A DNA stretch of 12,692 nucleotides from JAFGLP01 sp050014895. Its GTDB lineage: Bacteria; Chloroflexota; Dehalococcoidia; GIF9; UBA5629. Below are positions 1 to 6,067 of this stretch, piece by piece (the first letter of the stretch is position 1; each line of letters begins with the position of its first letter). The stretch spans positions 1-12,692 of the forward strand of contig JBEKCL010000090.1 of assembly GCA_050014895.1 (NCBI GenBank), given 5' to 3'. A program made the position numbers and the translations under genes. The notes under the pieces are model-generated. The model was given only the letters and a program-made list of their open reading frames with translations. It searched no databases and was not told the DNA's origin.

Positions 1-1
1 T

Positions 2-397
2 CCGTATGGCCCTGGCAGCTACATCCCCAATTCCATCTACTGCAATGTAGGCCGCTGCCTCACCGGTGAAGCTGTTTATCGCGAGGCAGAAATACTTTGC
101 GACGTATCAGGCGGCGTCCCAGCCACATTCCCGCACGAGGGTGATTTCATCAATCCAGACACTGCCGACCTACTGAAGAAGTATACCATGCGCAATCCGG
201 ACATCAAGATCGACAATGCTATCAAACTCTGGATGTACGTTGGTGACGTTCTCTGCTCGGCCAGCAGCGGTATCAACCAGATGGGCGGCTACCATGGCGG
301 CGGTTCACCCGTTATGGAACAAATTGCTATCACCACCCAGTACGACATCCAGGAAAAGAAAGATCTGGTAAAGAGAATAGCTGGAATCAAGGACTAA
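2..397 (+). CDS. 4-hydroxybutyryl-CoA dehydratase / vinylacetyl-CoA isomerase family protein, C-terminal part
   Basis: Frame 2 is open from the window edge to a TAA at 395-397, giving the last 131 residues. The 5' part, with the iron-sulfur and flavin residues, lies outside. The visible segment has motifs typical of the C-terminal domain of the 4-hydroxyphenylacetate hydroxylase / 4-hydroxybutyryl-CoA dehydratase superfamily: a TGEAVYREAEILCDVSGG stretch, a glycine-rich HGGGSP motif, and an EKK...RIAGI tail. The closing HGGGSP...RIAGI pattern fits the dehydratase branch better than the hydroxylase branch. Such enzymes are FAD and [4Fe-4S] proteins that convert 4-hydroxybutyryl-CoA to crotonyl-CoA in aminobutyrate or succinate fermentation and in hydroxybutyrate carbon-fixation cycles. 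Family assignment is firm. The exact substrate is uncertain because a residue three before the His of HGGGSP that I recall as glutamate in the clostridial enzyme is glycine here. Confidence 0.8.
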   Translation, partial: PYGPGSYIPNSIYCNVGRCLTGEAVYREAEILCDVSGGVPATFPHEGDFINPDTADLLKKYTMRNPDIKIDNAIKLWMYVGDVLCSASSGINQMGGYHGGGSPVMEQIAITTQYDIQEKKDLVKRIAGIKD

Positions 398-421
398 CTT
401 ACGCAAGCAATCAGTTTACTC

Positions 422-455
422 AATCCCCCGGGCTGTCCAGTCCGGGGGATTTCTT
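422..455 (+). terminator. Rho-independent terminator after the dehydratase gene
   Basis: A perfect 10-bp stem, AATCCCCCGG (422-431) with CCGGGGGATT (442-451), encloses a 10-nt loop that could add two more pairs. It is followed by TTCTT. It lies 25 nt after the dehydratase stop and before the next gene. The T-tract is short and interrupted, but the stem is very GC-rich. Confidence 0.8.
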
Positions 456-530
456 ATTCGCTTACACTAATAATATCTGCCGTTCTCAAAAGGAGTACAA
501 TATACAGATAGTAACAGGGAGTATTAGTGG

Positions 531-764
531 ATGAAATTAGTAATTAAACGTACGTATTGCCCGGTATGTCAAAAATTGGTTAGAGCTCGTGAGCAGGCCG
601 CTGGCCCGGAAACTCAGGTAATATGCACTCAATGCGGCAGGATTCTATATAGCTGGAACGGCATCCGGTGGATAAGAGACCCAAAGGACCAAACAAAACA
701 GGAAACAGCAGAGAAACCAGCAGCAGTCTCTCGAAAGCCTGCTACCAGTCGCAAAACTACTTAA
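531..764 (+). CDS. Small zinc-ribbon protein with a basic tail
   Basis: This encodes 77 residues. Two CxxC knuckles (C10/C13 and C32/C35) are spaced as in a single zinc ribbon, followed by a short aromatic segment (YSWNGIRW). Residues 50-77 form a low-complexity Lys/Arg/Ser/Thr/Ala tail that is probably disordered and could bind nucleic acid. The ATG is preceded by AGGGAG at 516-521. The gene stands alone after a terminator, and its last 8 bp overlap the 3' end of the convergent SGNH-like gene. I do not recognise a named family. The four cysteines and the ribosome-binding site make it a credible gene, but function cannot be given. Confidence 0.65.
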   Translation: MKLVIKRTYCPVCQKLVRAREQAAGPETQVICTQCGRILYSWNGIRWIRDPKDQTKQETAEKPAAVSRKPATSRKTT

Positions 765-1560
765 ATTTCTTGCTGTCTTTAAGTGCTTCCACGATCGTTT
801 TGCGAGTAAACGGCACAATACGGCGGTTGCAGTGCACCTCGTCCGCCAGATAATATTTCTTTATGAAGCCGCTCTCATCTGAGGCTATCGACTGTATATC
901 GACATAGGTAACGCCAATCGTGTTACAGTATTCCCTCAGCTTCACGTTGAATTTACGTGATATTTCGCTGCGTTCCCTGGGTCTTCCGGAGAATGGCAGC
1001 GCAGTTATAAATTCCTTGCTGGCGGCGGGGGGAATGCCATGAACACAGACAGCAAATCCCTCGTTTTTTAGCTTCAAAATGGCCTGCCCATAACGCTCAA
1101 CGGTAGTATCAATTATTAAATCGATACTAATGGTTTTGCCACTTTTTCCATACTGCAGATAGATATGGACCCTGGCATCAATTTCGCCGAAAACAAGTAA
1201 AACAACGTCCCTTTTGGGGTTGATTTTAGACAGGAACAGCTTCAAGAACATACTTGATTTGGTAAAACTACCTTCTTTTACAAGGTTATAGGCGGTTGCC
1301 TGAGAAATATGGTGAACATGGAAGGGCCACTGGTAAATGAAAGGCTTAACATGGCTGTCGCCGATGGTATGAATAATGCAGGTATTACTGATGCCGGACT
1401 TTGCCCGGAGGACCGCATTGAAAAGTGCCAGGGGGGGATATTTGAATATCATGTCCCAAAACGGGAAGTAGACCGAGCCATGCCTTTGCAGCCATGCAAT
1501 GCGGTTTAATTTATAGTTTTTCAGCAGTTCCTTTATTGAAGTTTTTATGTTAGTGAGCAT
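757..1560 (-). CDS. SGNH/GDSL-like hydrolase family protein
   Basis: This encodes 267 residues. The SGNH fold is suggested by three blocks in order: GDSH with the putative nucleophile Ser69 after a hydrophobic strand, FGEIDAR at 124-130 in the position of the usual GxND block, and D240-E-V-H243 supplying the catalytic Asp and His. The GDSH/GEIDxR variant is, from memory, common among SGNH-like proteins in polysaccharide and glycan-modification clusters, where they may act as acyl esterases or transferases. No signal peptide or clear membrane helix is seen, so it is likely cytoplasmic. The chosen ATG has only a weak upstream ribosome-binding sequence. It lies 61 bp after the redox operon on the same strand and overlaps the zinc-ribbon gene tail to tail. 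Substrate is unknown. Confidence 0.6.
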   Translation of the reverse strand: MLTNIKTSIKELLKNYKLNRIAWLQRHGSVYFPFWDMIFKYPPLALFNAVLRAKSGISNTCIIHTIGDSHVKPFIYQWPFHVHHISQATAYNLVKEGSFTKSSMFLKLFLSKINPKRDVVLLVFGEIDARVHIYLQYGKSGKTISIDLIIDTTVERYGQAILKLKNEGFAVCVHGIPPAASKEFITALPFSGRPRERSEISRKFNVKLREYCNTIGVTYVDIQSIASDESGFIKKYYLADEVHCNRRIVPFTRKTIVEALKDSKKFK

Positions 1561-1578
1561 GCAAATAGACTCTTAATC

Positions 1579-1607
1579 AAAAAGGTCCACAGGGTAACCG
1601 GGACTTT
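1579..1607 (-). terminator. Possible terminator of the glutaredoxin/FTR operon
   Basis: On the minus strand, AAAGTCC and GGACCTTT pair with one bulged C around a 12-nt loop, and the stem runs into a five-T tract. It sits about 15 bp after the FTR gene stop and before the SGNH-like gene. The stem is short and imperfect, so read-through is plausible. Confidence 0.35.
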
Positions 1608-1621
1608 CCAGCGGTTAGATT

Positions 1622-2134
1622 TTATATGAAGCGCTCGAATCTGTCCTTTTTAGCTTTACAGATGGGGCATATTTCCGGAGGGCCGTCGCGTGCACAAAGG
1701 TAACCGCACACCTTGCAGCGCCACACGGGATAGGGCAAATCGCTGAGGTTTTCCACGCTGCTTATCTCTGCGAGCTTTTCCCTGAGCGTCTGCTGCCTGC
1801 GCCTATCAGGAATAGACTTCAACTCCTGCGTGCCTTCCAGCACGGGCCTGGAAACATACAGGGCACAATAACAGGCACCGCGTTCCGCGACATCTGCGTC
1901 CCGGTAGTCACACGGGCAAATAATATCCAGGTCATCATCCTTATTGCCCGAGGCAAGCCTGCAAGGGCAGGACTGATACCCGTACCTTTTCTCATTGACC
2001 AGCAAGCCGTTAATCAGGCCTTTGGTGAACTCCATGTCCGGATTAAGGTTATAGCCGCCGCTTTCCGCATCCTTCTTGTATTTAGCATAGGCGCGGTCGA
2101 CTTCTTCCTGCGTAACACCACTAATATCAGGCAT
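1622..2134 (-). CDS. Ferredoxin:thioredoxin/disulfide reductase catalytic domain fused to C-terminal rubredoxin
   Basis: This encodes 170 residues. The N-terminal domain has the FTR catalytic signature: C56-P-C58, C73-P-C75 and C88-Y-C90. By analogy with the cyanobacterial enzyme, C56, C73, C75 and C88 would hold the [4Fe-4S] cluster and C58/C90 would form the redox disulfide. After a charged linker, residues 138-170 form a short rubredoxin-like domain with C140/C143 and C156/C159. No FTR variable subunit is nearby. Methanogen ferredoxin:disulfide reductases have the same FTR plus rubredoxin composition, and one is known to reduce a glutaredoxin-like NrdH. Here the gene follows a glutaredoxin gene with a TAATG stop/start overlap, so the two products probably work as a reductase-substrate pair. 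The His of the usual CHC motif is Tyr. Confidence 0.88.
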   Translation of the reverse strand: MPDISGVTQEEVDRAYAKYKKDAESGGYNLNPDMEFTKGLINGLLVNEKRYGYQSCPCRLASGNKDDDLDIICPCDYRDADVAERGACYCALYVSRPVLEGTQELKSIPDRRRQQTLREKLAEISSVENLSDLPYPVWRCKVCGYLCARDGPPEICPICKAKKDRFERFI

Positions 2135-2412
2135 TATTTCAAAGCCTGCCTGATCTCAGGTTCTTTAAACCCGACGATGCATTTACTATCATTCAATACA
2201 AGGGTAGGAAACGAACCATCCGGATTCCATTTTGTTACTGTTTTCACAACTTCGGCTTGATCCGCGCCCGTCAGCAGGTCCACAAAGACGTAATCATATT
2301 CGATTCCCAGATCCGTCAACAACTGCTTGGTTTTCCGACACCAGATACAGGTGCTCAACGCATACAACATCAACTTGCCTGCATTTCTGCCAGCCACATG
2401 CTCTACTTTCAT
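2134..2412 (-). CDS. Glutaredoxin-family (NrdH/Grx-like) dithiol protein
   Basis: This encodes 92 residues with a thioredoxin fold. The active site is C22-I-W-C25 after a LYALST strand, and the cis-proline is in SFPTLV (Pro69). A 13-residue N-terminal extension precedes the fold. There is no glutathione-site signature that I can identify with confidence, so the natural reductant is probably the ferredoxin:disulfide reductase encoded by the next gene, whose ATG overlaps this stop codon by one base. The start is supported by a strong AGGAGGGG ribosome-binding site (complement of 2418-2425). A sigma-70-type promoter lies upstream. Likely clients are ribonucleotide reductase or other thiol enzymes, but the sequence does not identify them. 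Confidence 0.85.
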   Translation of the reverse strand: MKVEHVAGRNAGKLMLYALSTCIWCRKTKQLLTDLGIEYDYVFVDLLTGADQAEVVKTVTKWNPDGSFPTLVLNDSKCIVGFKEPEIRQALK

Positions 2413-2473
2413 TTCATCCCCTCCTGTTTACCCTTACCGGGACAATTTCATTCAATCCGGATACTCATACAGA

Positions 2474-2502
2474 ATAATATCGTAATAAACAGGCAGTGGC
2501 AA
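2474..2502 (-). promoter_or_regulatory. Promoter of the glutaredoxin/FTR operon
   Basis: Minus-strand TTGCCA (2497-2502), 17-bp spacer, TATTAT (2474-2479), matching the sigma-70 consensus at 4/6 and 5/6. It sits about 60 bp upstream of the glutaredoxin start. Its -35 is only 9 bp from the -35 of the divergent isochorismatase promoter, so a single regulator could act on both. Confidence 0.55.
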
Positions 2503-2511
2503 ATAGGAGTT

Positions 2512-2541
2512 TTGACAGTTCTTCAATGCGCCAAGTAATAT
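2512..2541 (+). promoter_or_regulatory. Promoter of the cysteine hydrolase gene
   Basis: Consensus TTGACA (2512-2517), 18-bp spacer, TAATAT (2536-2541, 4/6). It is followed about 30 bp later by an AGGAGG ribosome-binding site (2572-2577) and ATG at 2588. It lies back to back with the glutaredoxin promoter. Confidence 0.6.
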
Positions 2542-2587
2542 CATCATGGACATCATTAATTAGCGGGAACCAGGAGGCACGGTTTAA

Positions 2588-3172
2588 ATGGACAAGTTCG
2601 ATATTACGACGCTAAATTCAGTATATGTATTGATTGATTTTCAGACCAACCTGGCGTCCGCCATGAAAAAAGAAGTCATCGATAATGTCGAGAGAAATGT
2701 GGGGCTGATGATATCGGCCTGCCATACCCTGGACGTCCCTATACTGGTCACCGAACAGTATAAAAAGGGGTTGGGCATGACGGTGGAACGCATTAGAACC
2801 AAGCTGGGGGATGATTATAAACCCGTAGATAAAACCGACTTCAGCTGCTATGCAAACCCGGAGTTCCTCAGCATGTTCAAAAAGGCCGACAGGAAATATG
2901 TAATGATCTCGGGTATCGAGTCACATGTCTGCGTGCTGCAGTCAGTCCTGGACATGATTGTCCAGGGATACTTTGTGCATGTTATAAGCGATACTGTGTG
3001 TTCCCGCTATAAAAACGACTGGAAAACGGCGATGGACTATCTCAGAGACGCAGGCGCCGTCATTACCACAACAGAAGTAGCCATATTCCAATTGTTAAAG
3101 AAGGCCGGAACGGCGGAGTTCAAGGCCATTTCTCCGCTATTCAAGAATAAGGAAAGCTACTGGTCTCTGTAA
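2588..3172 (+). CDS. Isochorismatase-fold cysteine hydrolase
   Basis: This encodes 194 residues, a full-length member of the isochorismatase-like superfamily. The Asp-Lys-Cys catalytic triad is visible: D17 in VLIDFQ, K82 in VDKTDFSC, and C115 in GIESHVCV, the last after the typical Gly-X-Glu turn. The family hydrolyses amides, imides or enol-ethers (nicotinamidase, carbamoylsarcosine amidase, YcaC-like). The compact form with no extra domain resembles the YcaC/ISOC1 group, whose substrates are mostly unknown. AGGAGG lies 10 bases before the ATG. The gene is followed after 16 bp by a membrane-protein gene in the same transcript. The substrate cannot be inferred from this context. Confidence 0.85.
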   Translation: MDKFDITTLNSVYVLIDFQTNLASAMKKEVIDNVERNVGLMISACHTLDVPILVTEQYKKGLGMTVERIRTKLGDDYKPVDKTDFSCYANPEFLSMFKKADRKYVMISGIESHVCVLQSVLDMIVQGYFVHVISDTVCSRYKNDWKTAMDYLRDAGAVITTTEVAIFQLLKKAGTAEFKAISPLFKNKESYWSL

Positions 3173-3188
3173 AGGGGAGGACTCAAGA

Positions 3189-3926
3189 ATGAAAAATTTC
3201 CGCGGACTGACCCTGATTGCCCTGGTGCTCATATTGATATCGGTGGTTGCATACGTTGTACATTACCTAGTTTTTAACAACCTCAAAGATTTGTTGTTTT
3301 ACACGGCACTGGACCTGGCCTTCCTGCCGATCCAAGTACTGCTGGTCGGCATCATTTTAGATCGAATCCTAACCAGACGCGAGATTAATGAAAAAATCCA
3401 GAAGCTTAACATGGTGGTTGGGACTTTTTTCTCCGAAGTCGGGCGTGAACTGGCATCGATCCTTCTGAACTCCACCGACCAGAAGATGAAAATCATCGAA
3501 GCCCTCGATGTAACGGTGAAATGGAACGAGCCCGAATTTGCCAGGGCCTGCGCACTTGCTACCAAAGACCAGGATATCCGTTTCGACAAAATAGACTTGA
3601 ACGCCCTGAAGTCATTCCTGTCAGTCAAGCGGGCCTTCTTACTGGTATTAATGGAAAACCCGAATCTGCTGGAGCATGAAAGGTTCACAGACCTGCTGCT
3701 TTCGGCATTTCACCTGACCGAGGAACTGGAGACCCGGCCGTCGATGGAGAACCTTCCTCCGCAGGATACCGCTCACATCCAGGTGGACATTACCAGGGTT
3801 TACCGTCATCTTGTCATTGAATGGCTGGATTACATGCGGCATGTAAAGGCAGACTATCCATTTTTGTATTCGCATTACCTGCGAATCCACCCGTTCCAAC
3901 TGCACCCGTCCGCTATCGTGCAGTGA
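3189..3926 (+). CDS. Uncharacterised membrane protein with two N-terminal helices
   Basis: This encodes 245 residues. Two hydrophobic helices at about 7-29 and 35-57 are joined by a very short turn, so the N-terminus and the soluble part lie on the same side. The positive residues after helix 2 (DRILTRREINEK) suggest that side is the cytoplasm. Residues 60-245 are predicted helical and charged and have no motif I recognise. The start follows GGGGAGG at about 3175-3181. The gene is probably co-transcribed with the cysteine hydrolase. It may be a membrane sensor or scaffold, but no function is assigned. Confidence 0.7.
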   Translation: MKNFRGLTLIALVLILISVVAYVVHYLVFNNLKDLLFYTALDLAFLPIQVLLVGIILDRILTRREINEKIQKLNMVVGTFFSEVGRELASILLNSTDQKMKIIEALDVTVKWNEPEFARACALATKDQDIRFDKIDLNALKSFLSVKRAFLLVLMENPNLLEHERFTDLLLSAFHLTEELETRPSMENLPPQDTAHIQVDITRVYRHLVIEWLDYMRHVKADYPFLYSHYLRIHPFQLHPSAIVQ

Positions 3927-3963
3927 GATTATATGTTAAAATGTGAATCCGCAACGACCTCGA

Positions 3964-3969
3964 TATAAT
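3964..3969 (+). promoter_or_regulatory. Probable -10 box for the Trm112-like gene
   Basis: Perfect TATAAT 27 bp before the ATG. The -35 position (ATGTGA, 3941-3946, 17-bp spacing) matches the consensus weakly. This predicts a leader of about 20 nt. Confidence 0.4.
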
Positions 3970-3995
3970 TGCATTAAAACCGTCGGGATAAGATT

Positions 3996-4184
3996 ATGAA
4001 AGAATCTATAATGGAAATCATTGTTTGCCCGGTATGCAAGGGACCACTCGAACTGAGTGTTACCGAGAGGAAAGACGGTGAAATATTCAGCGGGACGCTC
4101 CTTTGCCGCAAGTGCGCTCACTCCTACCCCATCCAGGAGAGCATCCCCAACCTGCTCCCACCCAGCATAAACAGCCAGGCCTAG
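3996..4184 (+). CDS. Trm112-like zinc protein
   Basis: This encodes 62 residues. C11-P-V-C14 and C37-R-K-C40 form the zinc site, followed by the hallmark YPI..SIPNLLP segment of Trm112 / YcaR (UPF0434) proteins. Eukaryotic and archaeal Trm112 are obligate partners of several SAM-dependent methyltransferases acting on tRNA, rRNA and release factors. Bacterial homologues are usually small stand-alone proteins like this one and less well understood. The ATG at 3996 is used here; a second in-frame ATG at 4011 would give a start nearer to that of short homologues, and neither has a strong ribosome-binding site. It ends 1 bp from the convergent folate operon. No methyltransferase gene is adjacent. 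Confidence 0.75.
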   Translation: MKESIMEIIVCPVCKGPLELSVTERKDGEIFSGTLLCRKCAHSYPIQESIPNLLPPSINSQA

Positions 4185-4185
4185 A

Positions 4186-4554
4186 TTATTCAGGTTTATA
4201 GACAGCACACGATCCCGGAGATTCCCAGACTTCCACGCTGTCCAACGCTACATCACCCTTGAAAAGAGGCAACAGGCAGTCAAATACCGTTTTCGCCACG
4301 TTTTCAGATGAGGGATTAATCCGGTTAAACGGCGGCACTTCATTCAGGCACTGATGATCGTACGGCCCCAGTATTTCATTGACCTGCTTTTTCAATTCGG
4401 TAAAATCGTAGGCCATCCCGGTCTTATTCAGTTTAGCCGACCGCAGTTTGACCACGACCTTGAAGCGGTGTCCGTGCAGCCGTTCGCACTTGCCCCCGTA
4501 TTCCCTGAGAAAATGCGCTGCATCGAAGCTTTCTTCTACCGATATATAATACAT
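4186..4554 (-). CDS. 6-pyruvoyltetrahydropterin synthase family enzyme (QueD/PTPS-III type)
   Basis: This encodes 122 residues, one tunnelling-fold domain. Zinc ligands are H14 (DAAH) and H27/H29 (LHGH). C23 is the catalytic cysteine, D66-H67 complete the relay, and E111 (VEVWES) is the pterin-anchoring glutamate. The active-site stretch C23-E-R-L-H27-G-H29 satisfies both CxxxHGH (QueD/PTPS-I) and ExxHGH (PTPS-III, which makes 6-hydroxymethyldihydropterin and bypasses FolB). That combination was described for dual-function PTPS-I/III enzymes in COG0720. It is third in an operon after folP and folK, one nt past the folK stop, with an AGAAGGAG ribosome-binding site. The context favours a folate role. 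A queuosine role is also possible, although no other que gene is in view. Confidence 0.85.
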   Translation of the reverse strand: MYYISVEESFDAAHFLREYGGKCERLHGHRFKVVVKLRSAKLNKTGMAYDFTELKKQVNEILGPYDHQCLNEVPPFNRINPSSENVAKTVFDCLLPLFKGDVALDSVEVWESPGSCAVYKPE

Positions 4555-4555
4555 A

Positions 4556-5062
4556 TCAACTCCTTCTGAGATCCAAGGCCAATTCCCCCCATTTCTCTAC
4601 CCGTTGGCCCTTCATCATCTCGCTAAGCAATTGCTGCATGGTTTTATGTAAAGTTGGATGAGTAAACTGAGGTGCAATTTGCGCCATAGGCACGAGGACG
4701 AAGGCCCGCTCCTGCAAACGCGGGTGCGGTATTTCCAATCCAGCCTCTTTTACTATTTCATCGCCATAGAAAATGATGTCCAGGTCGATGGGGCGCGGAG
4801 CGTTGCGGAAGGACGGTTTCCTCCCCATTGTTTTTTCAATACTCTTCAGCTCGTCCAGCAGTTCCCGCGGTCTCAGCCCGGTTTCCCCCTTCACAACGCA
4901 GTTGAGGAAGTCGGGCTGGTCTGTAAATCCCTCCGGCTCTGTCTCGAAAATGGAGGACACTTGTATGATCTCACATTCCTGCGCCAACAACCCGACAGCG
5001 CTATTAAGGTAGGCCTGCCTGTCACCCATGTTGGACCCAAAACCTATGAATACCTCAGTCAC
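4556..5062 (-). CDS. folK: 2-amino-4-hydroxy-6-hydroxymethyldihydropteridine pyrophosphokinase
   Basis: This is HPPK, transferring pyrophosphate from ATP to 6-hydroxymethyl-7,8-dihydropterin in folate synthesis. Motifs in order are FIGFGSNMGDR at the N-terminus, ETEPEGFTDQPDFLN (pterin loop), RNAPRPIDLDIIFYG (Mg/ATP aspartates) and HPRLQERAFVLVP. There are no ATG starts near the N-terminus. I choose the GTG at 5062, giving MTEVFIGFGSNMGDR and 168 residues, because it matches the family start and has AGAGG about 11 nt upstream. An in-frame GTG at 5074 would add four residues. Either way the start overlaps the folP stop, implying translational coupling. The fixed order folP-folK-PTPS supports the assignment. 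Confidence 0.95.
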   Translation of the reverse strand: MTEVFIGFGSNMGDRQAYLNSAVGLLAQECEIIQVSSIFETEPEGFTDQPDFLNCVVKGETGLRPRELLDELKSIEKTMGRKPSFRNAPRPIDLDIIFYGDEIVKEAGLEIPHPRLQERAFVLVPMAQIAPQFTHPTLHKTMQQLLSEMMKGQRVEKWGELALDLRRS

Positions 5063-5912
5063 GGCCCTGAACACCTCTGACTATAGCGTCGCTCATGCGG
5101 CAAATAATGCTCATATAACGCACATCATGGACACGCACTATATCGGCCCCCTTAACTATCCCAATGGCGACTGTAGCGCCCGTTCCTTCCACCCTGTCAT
5201 CAACCTCAGTGCCCAGCACCTTGCCGATGAAAGATTTCCGCGACGTACCCAGCAGGATGGGGCGCTTCAGCGCTTTCAATTCATCCAGCCTTCGCATGAT
5301 TTCAATGTTCTGTTCCGGTGTCTTGCCGAAACCGATCCCCGGGTCGAGGATAATATTGCGCCAGGCTACCCCGGCTTCCTCGGCAGTCAGTATGAGTTTA
5401 CTCAAATTGGCGGTTACAGATTTCATAATGTTCGTCACGGCATGGCCCCGCTCATTGCTGGTCAATATGATTGGAACATCCCTTTCCGCAGCCAGCTTCA
5501 CAAGATCCGGATCTTCCCTTAACCCGGATACATCATTGATAATATTGGCGCCTGCGTCCAGGGCCTGCCTCGCCACCTCATATTTATAGGTATCTATACT
5601 GATGGGCACCGGCAGGACTTTGGCAGCTTCCCTGATAAACGGCACTATCCTGGCTATCTCTTCTTCCATGGACACCGGTTTGGACTGCGGCCGGGTCGAT
5701 TCACCACCCACATCGATAATATCCGCGCCTTCCGCGATCATTTGCTGCGCCTGCTGCAAAGCATTCTCCGCAGACGCCAATCCATCACCGGAAAAGGAAT
5801 CCGGGGATAGATTGATAATTCCCATTATGTACGTGCGTGATCCCCACCGGAACAACGTGTCCTTACAGTGAGTCACACCGGGGCCAGGTCCATGTTTGCT
5901 TTCAACAGGCAT
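5055..5912 (-). CDS. folP: Dihydropteroate synthase
   Basis: This encodes 285 residues, a TIM barrel joining p-aminobenzoate to hydroxymethyldihydropterin pyrophosphate. It has INLSPDSFSGDG (33-44, loop 1), DVGGESTRP (67-75, loop 2), SIDTYK (105-110), IINDVSG (124-130), ILDPGIGFGK, LLGTSRKSFIG and a C-terminal IVRVHDV. The segment that is usually LMHxxG reads ILTSNERGH (149-157), an uncommon form. All other substrate residues are present, so it is probably active. It is the first gene of the folP-folK-PTPS operon. The first ~27 residues precede the barrel, and the ATG at 5912 lacks a good ribosome-binding site. The true start could be slightly internal. Confidence 0.93.
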   Translation of the reverse strand: MPVESKHGPGPGVTHCKDTLFRWGSRTYIMGIINLSPDSFSGDGLASAENALQQAQQMIAEGADIIDVGGESTRPQSKPVSMEEEIARIVPFIREAAKVLPVPISIDTYKYEVARQALDAGANIINDVSGLREDPDLVKLAAERDVPIILTSNERGHAVTNIMKSVTANLSKLILTAEEAGVAWRNIILDPGIGFGKTPEQNIEIMRRLDELKALKRPILLGTSRKSFIGKVLGTEVDDRVEGTGATVAIGIVKGADIVRVHDVRYMSIICRMSDAIVRGVQGRD

Positions 5913-5935
5913 ATGTTTTACTCAATGTCCAACCA

Positions 5936-5964
5936 AATATAAATCAATTTTACCATTTTGCCAG
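5936..5964 (-). promoter_or_regulatory. Candidate promoter of the folate operon
   Basis: Minus-strand CTGGCA (5959-5964), 17-bp spacer, TATATT (5936-5941). The predicted start of transcription is about 16 nt before the folP ATG. The -10 is good and the -35 is moderate (3 to 4 of 6). Confidence 0.4.
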
Positions 5965-5993
5965 GCCTTTACGTTCATCCAAATAGTATTAAA

Positions 5994-6032
5994 GAACGGT
6001 AATATGCTAAAATGCTACCCTAATTACCGTTC
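5994..6032 (+). promoter_or_regulatory. Perfect inverted repeat, probable operator upstream of the hydro-lyase/icd operon
   Basis: GAACGGTAAT (5994-6003) and ATTACCGTTC (6023-6032) are exact reverse complements separated by 19 bp, so the arm centres are about 29 bp apart. The right arm ends 4 bp before the TATAAT at 6037, in the spacer of the likely promoter. The left arm falls near -50. The layout suits a dimeric activator or repressor. It is not followed by a T-tract, so a terminator is unlikely. A transcribed stem-loop leader is excluded if the TATAAT is the real -10. Confidence 0.6.
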
Positions 6033-6036
6033 GAAA

Positions 6037-6042
6037 TATAAT
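6037..6042 (+). promoter_or_regulatory. -10 box of the hydro-lyase/icd operon
   Basis: Perfect TATAAT with no recognisable -35 at 16-18 bp spacing. The place of the -35 is taken by the inverted repeat. This is typical of activator-dependent promoters, but that is inference. The predicted leader is about 19 nt and includes GGAAG at 6052-6056 before the ATG at 6068. Confidence 0.5.
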
Positions 6043-6067
6043 CTCATAACCGGAAGATTTTACTACT

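Noticed and set aside
5028..5589. Plus-strand open frames opposite folP and folK
   Set aside because: They are shadows of well-supported minus-strand genes and show no domain or ribosome-binding site.
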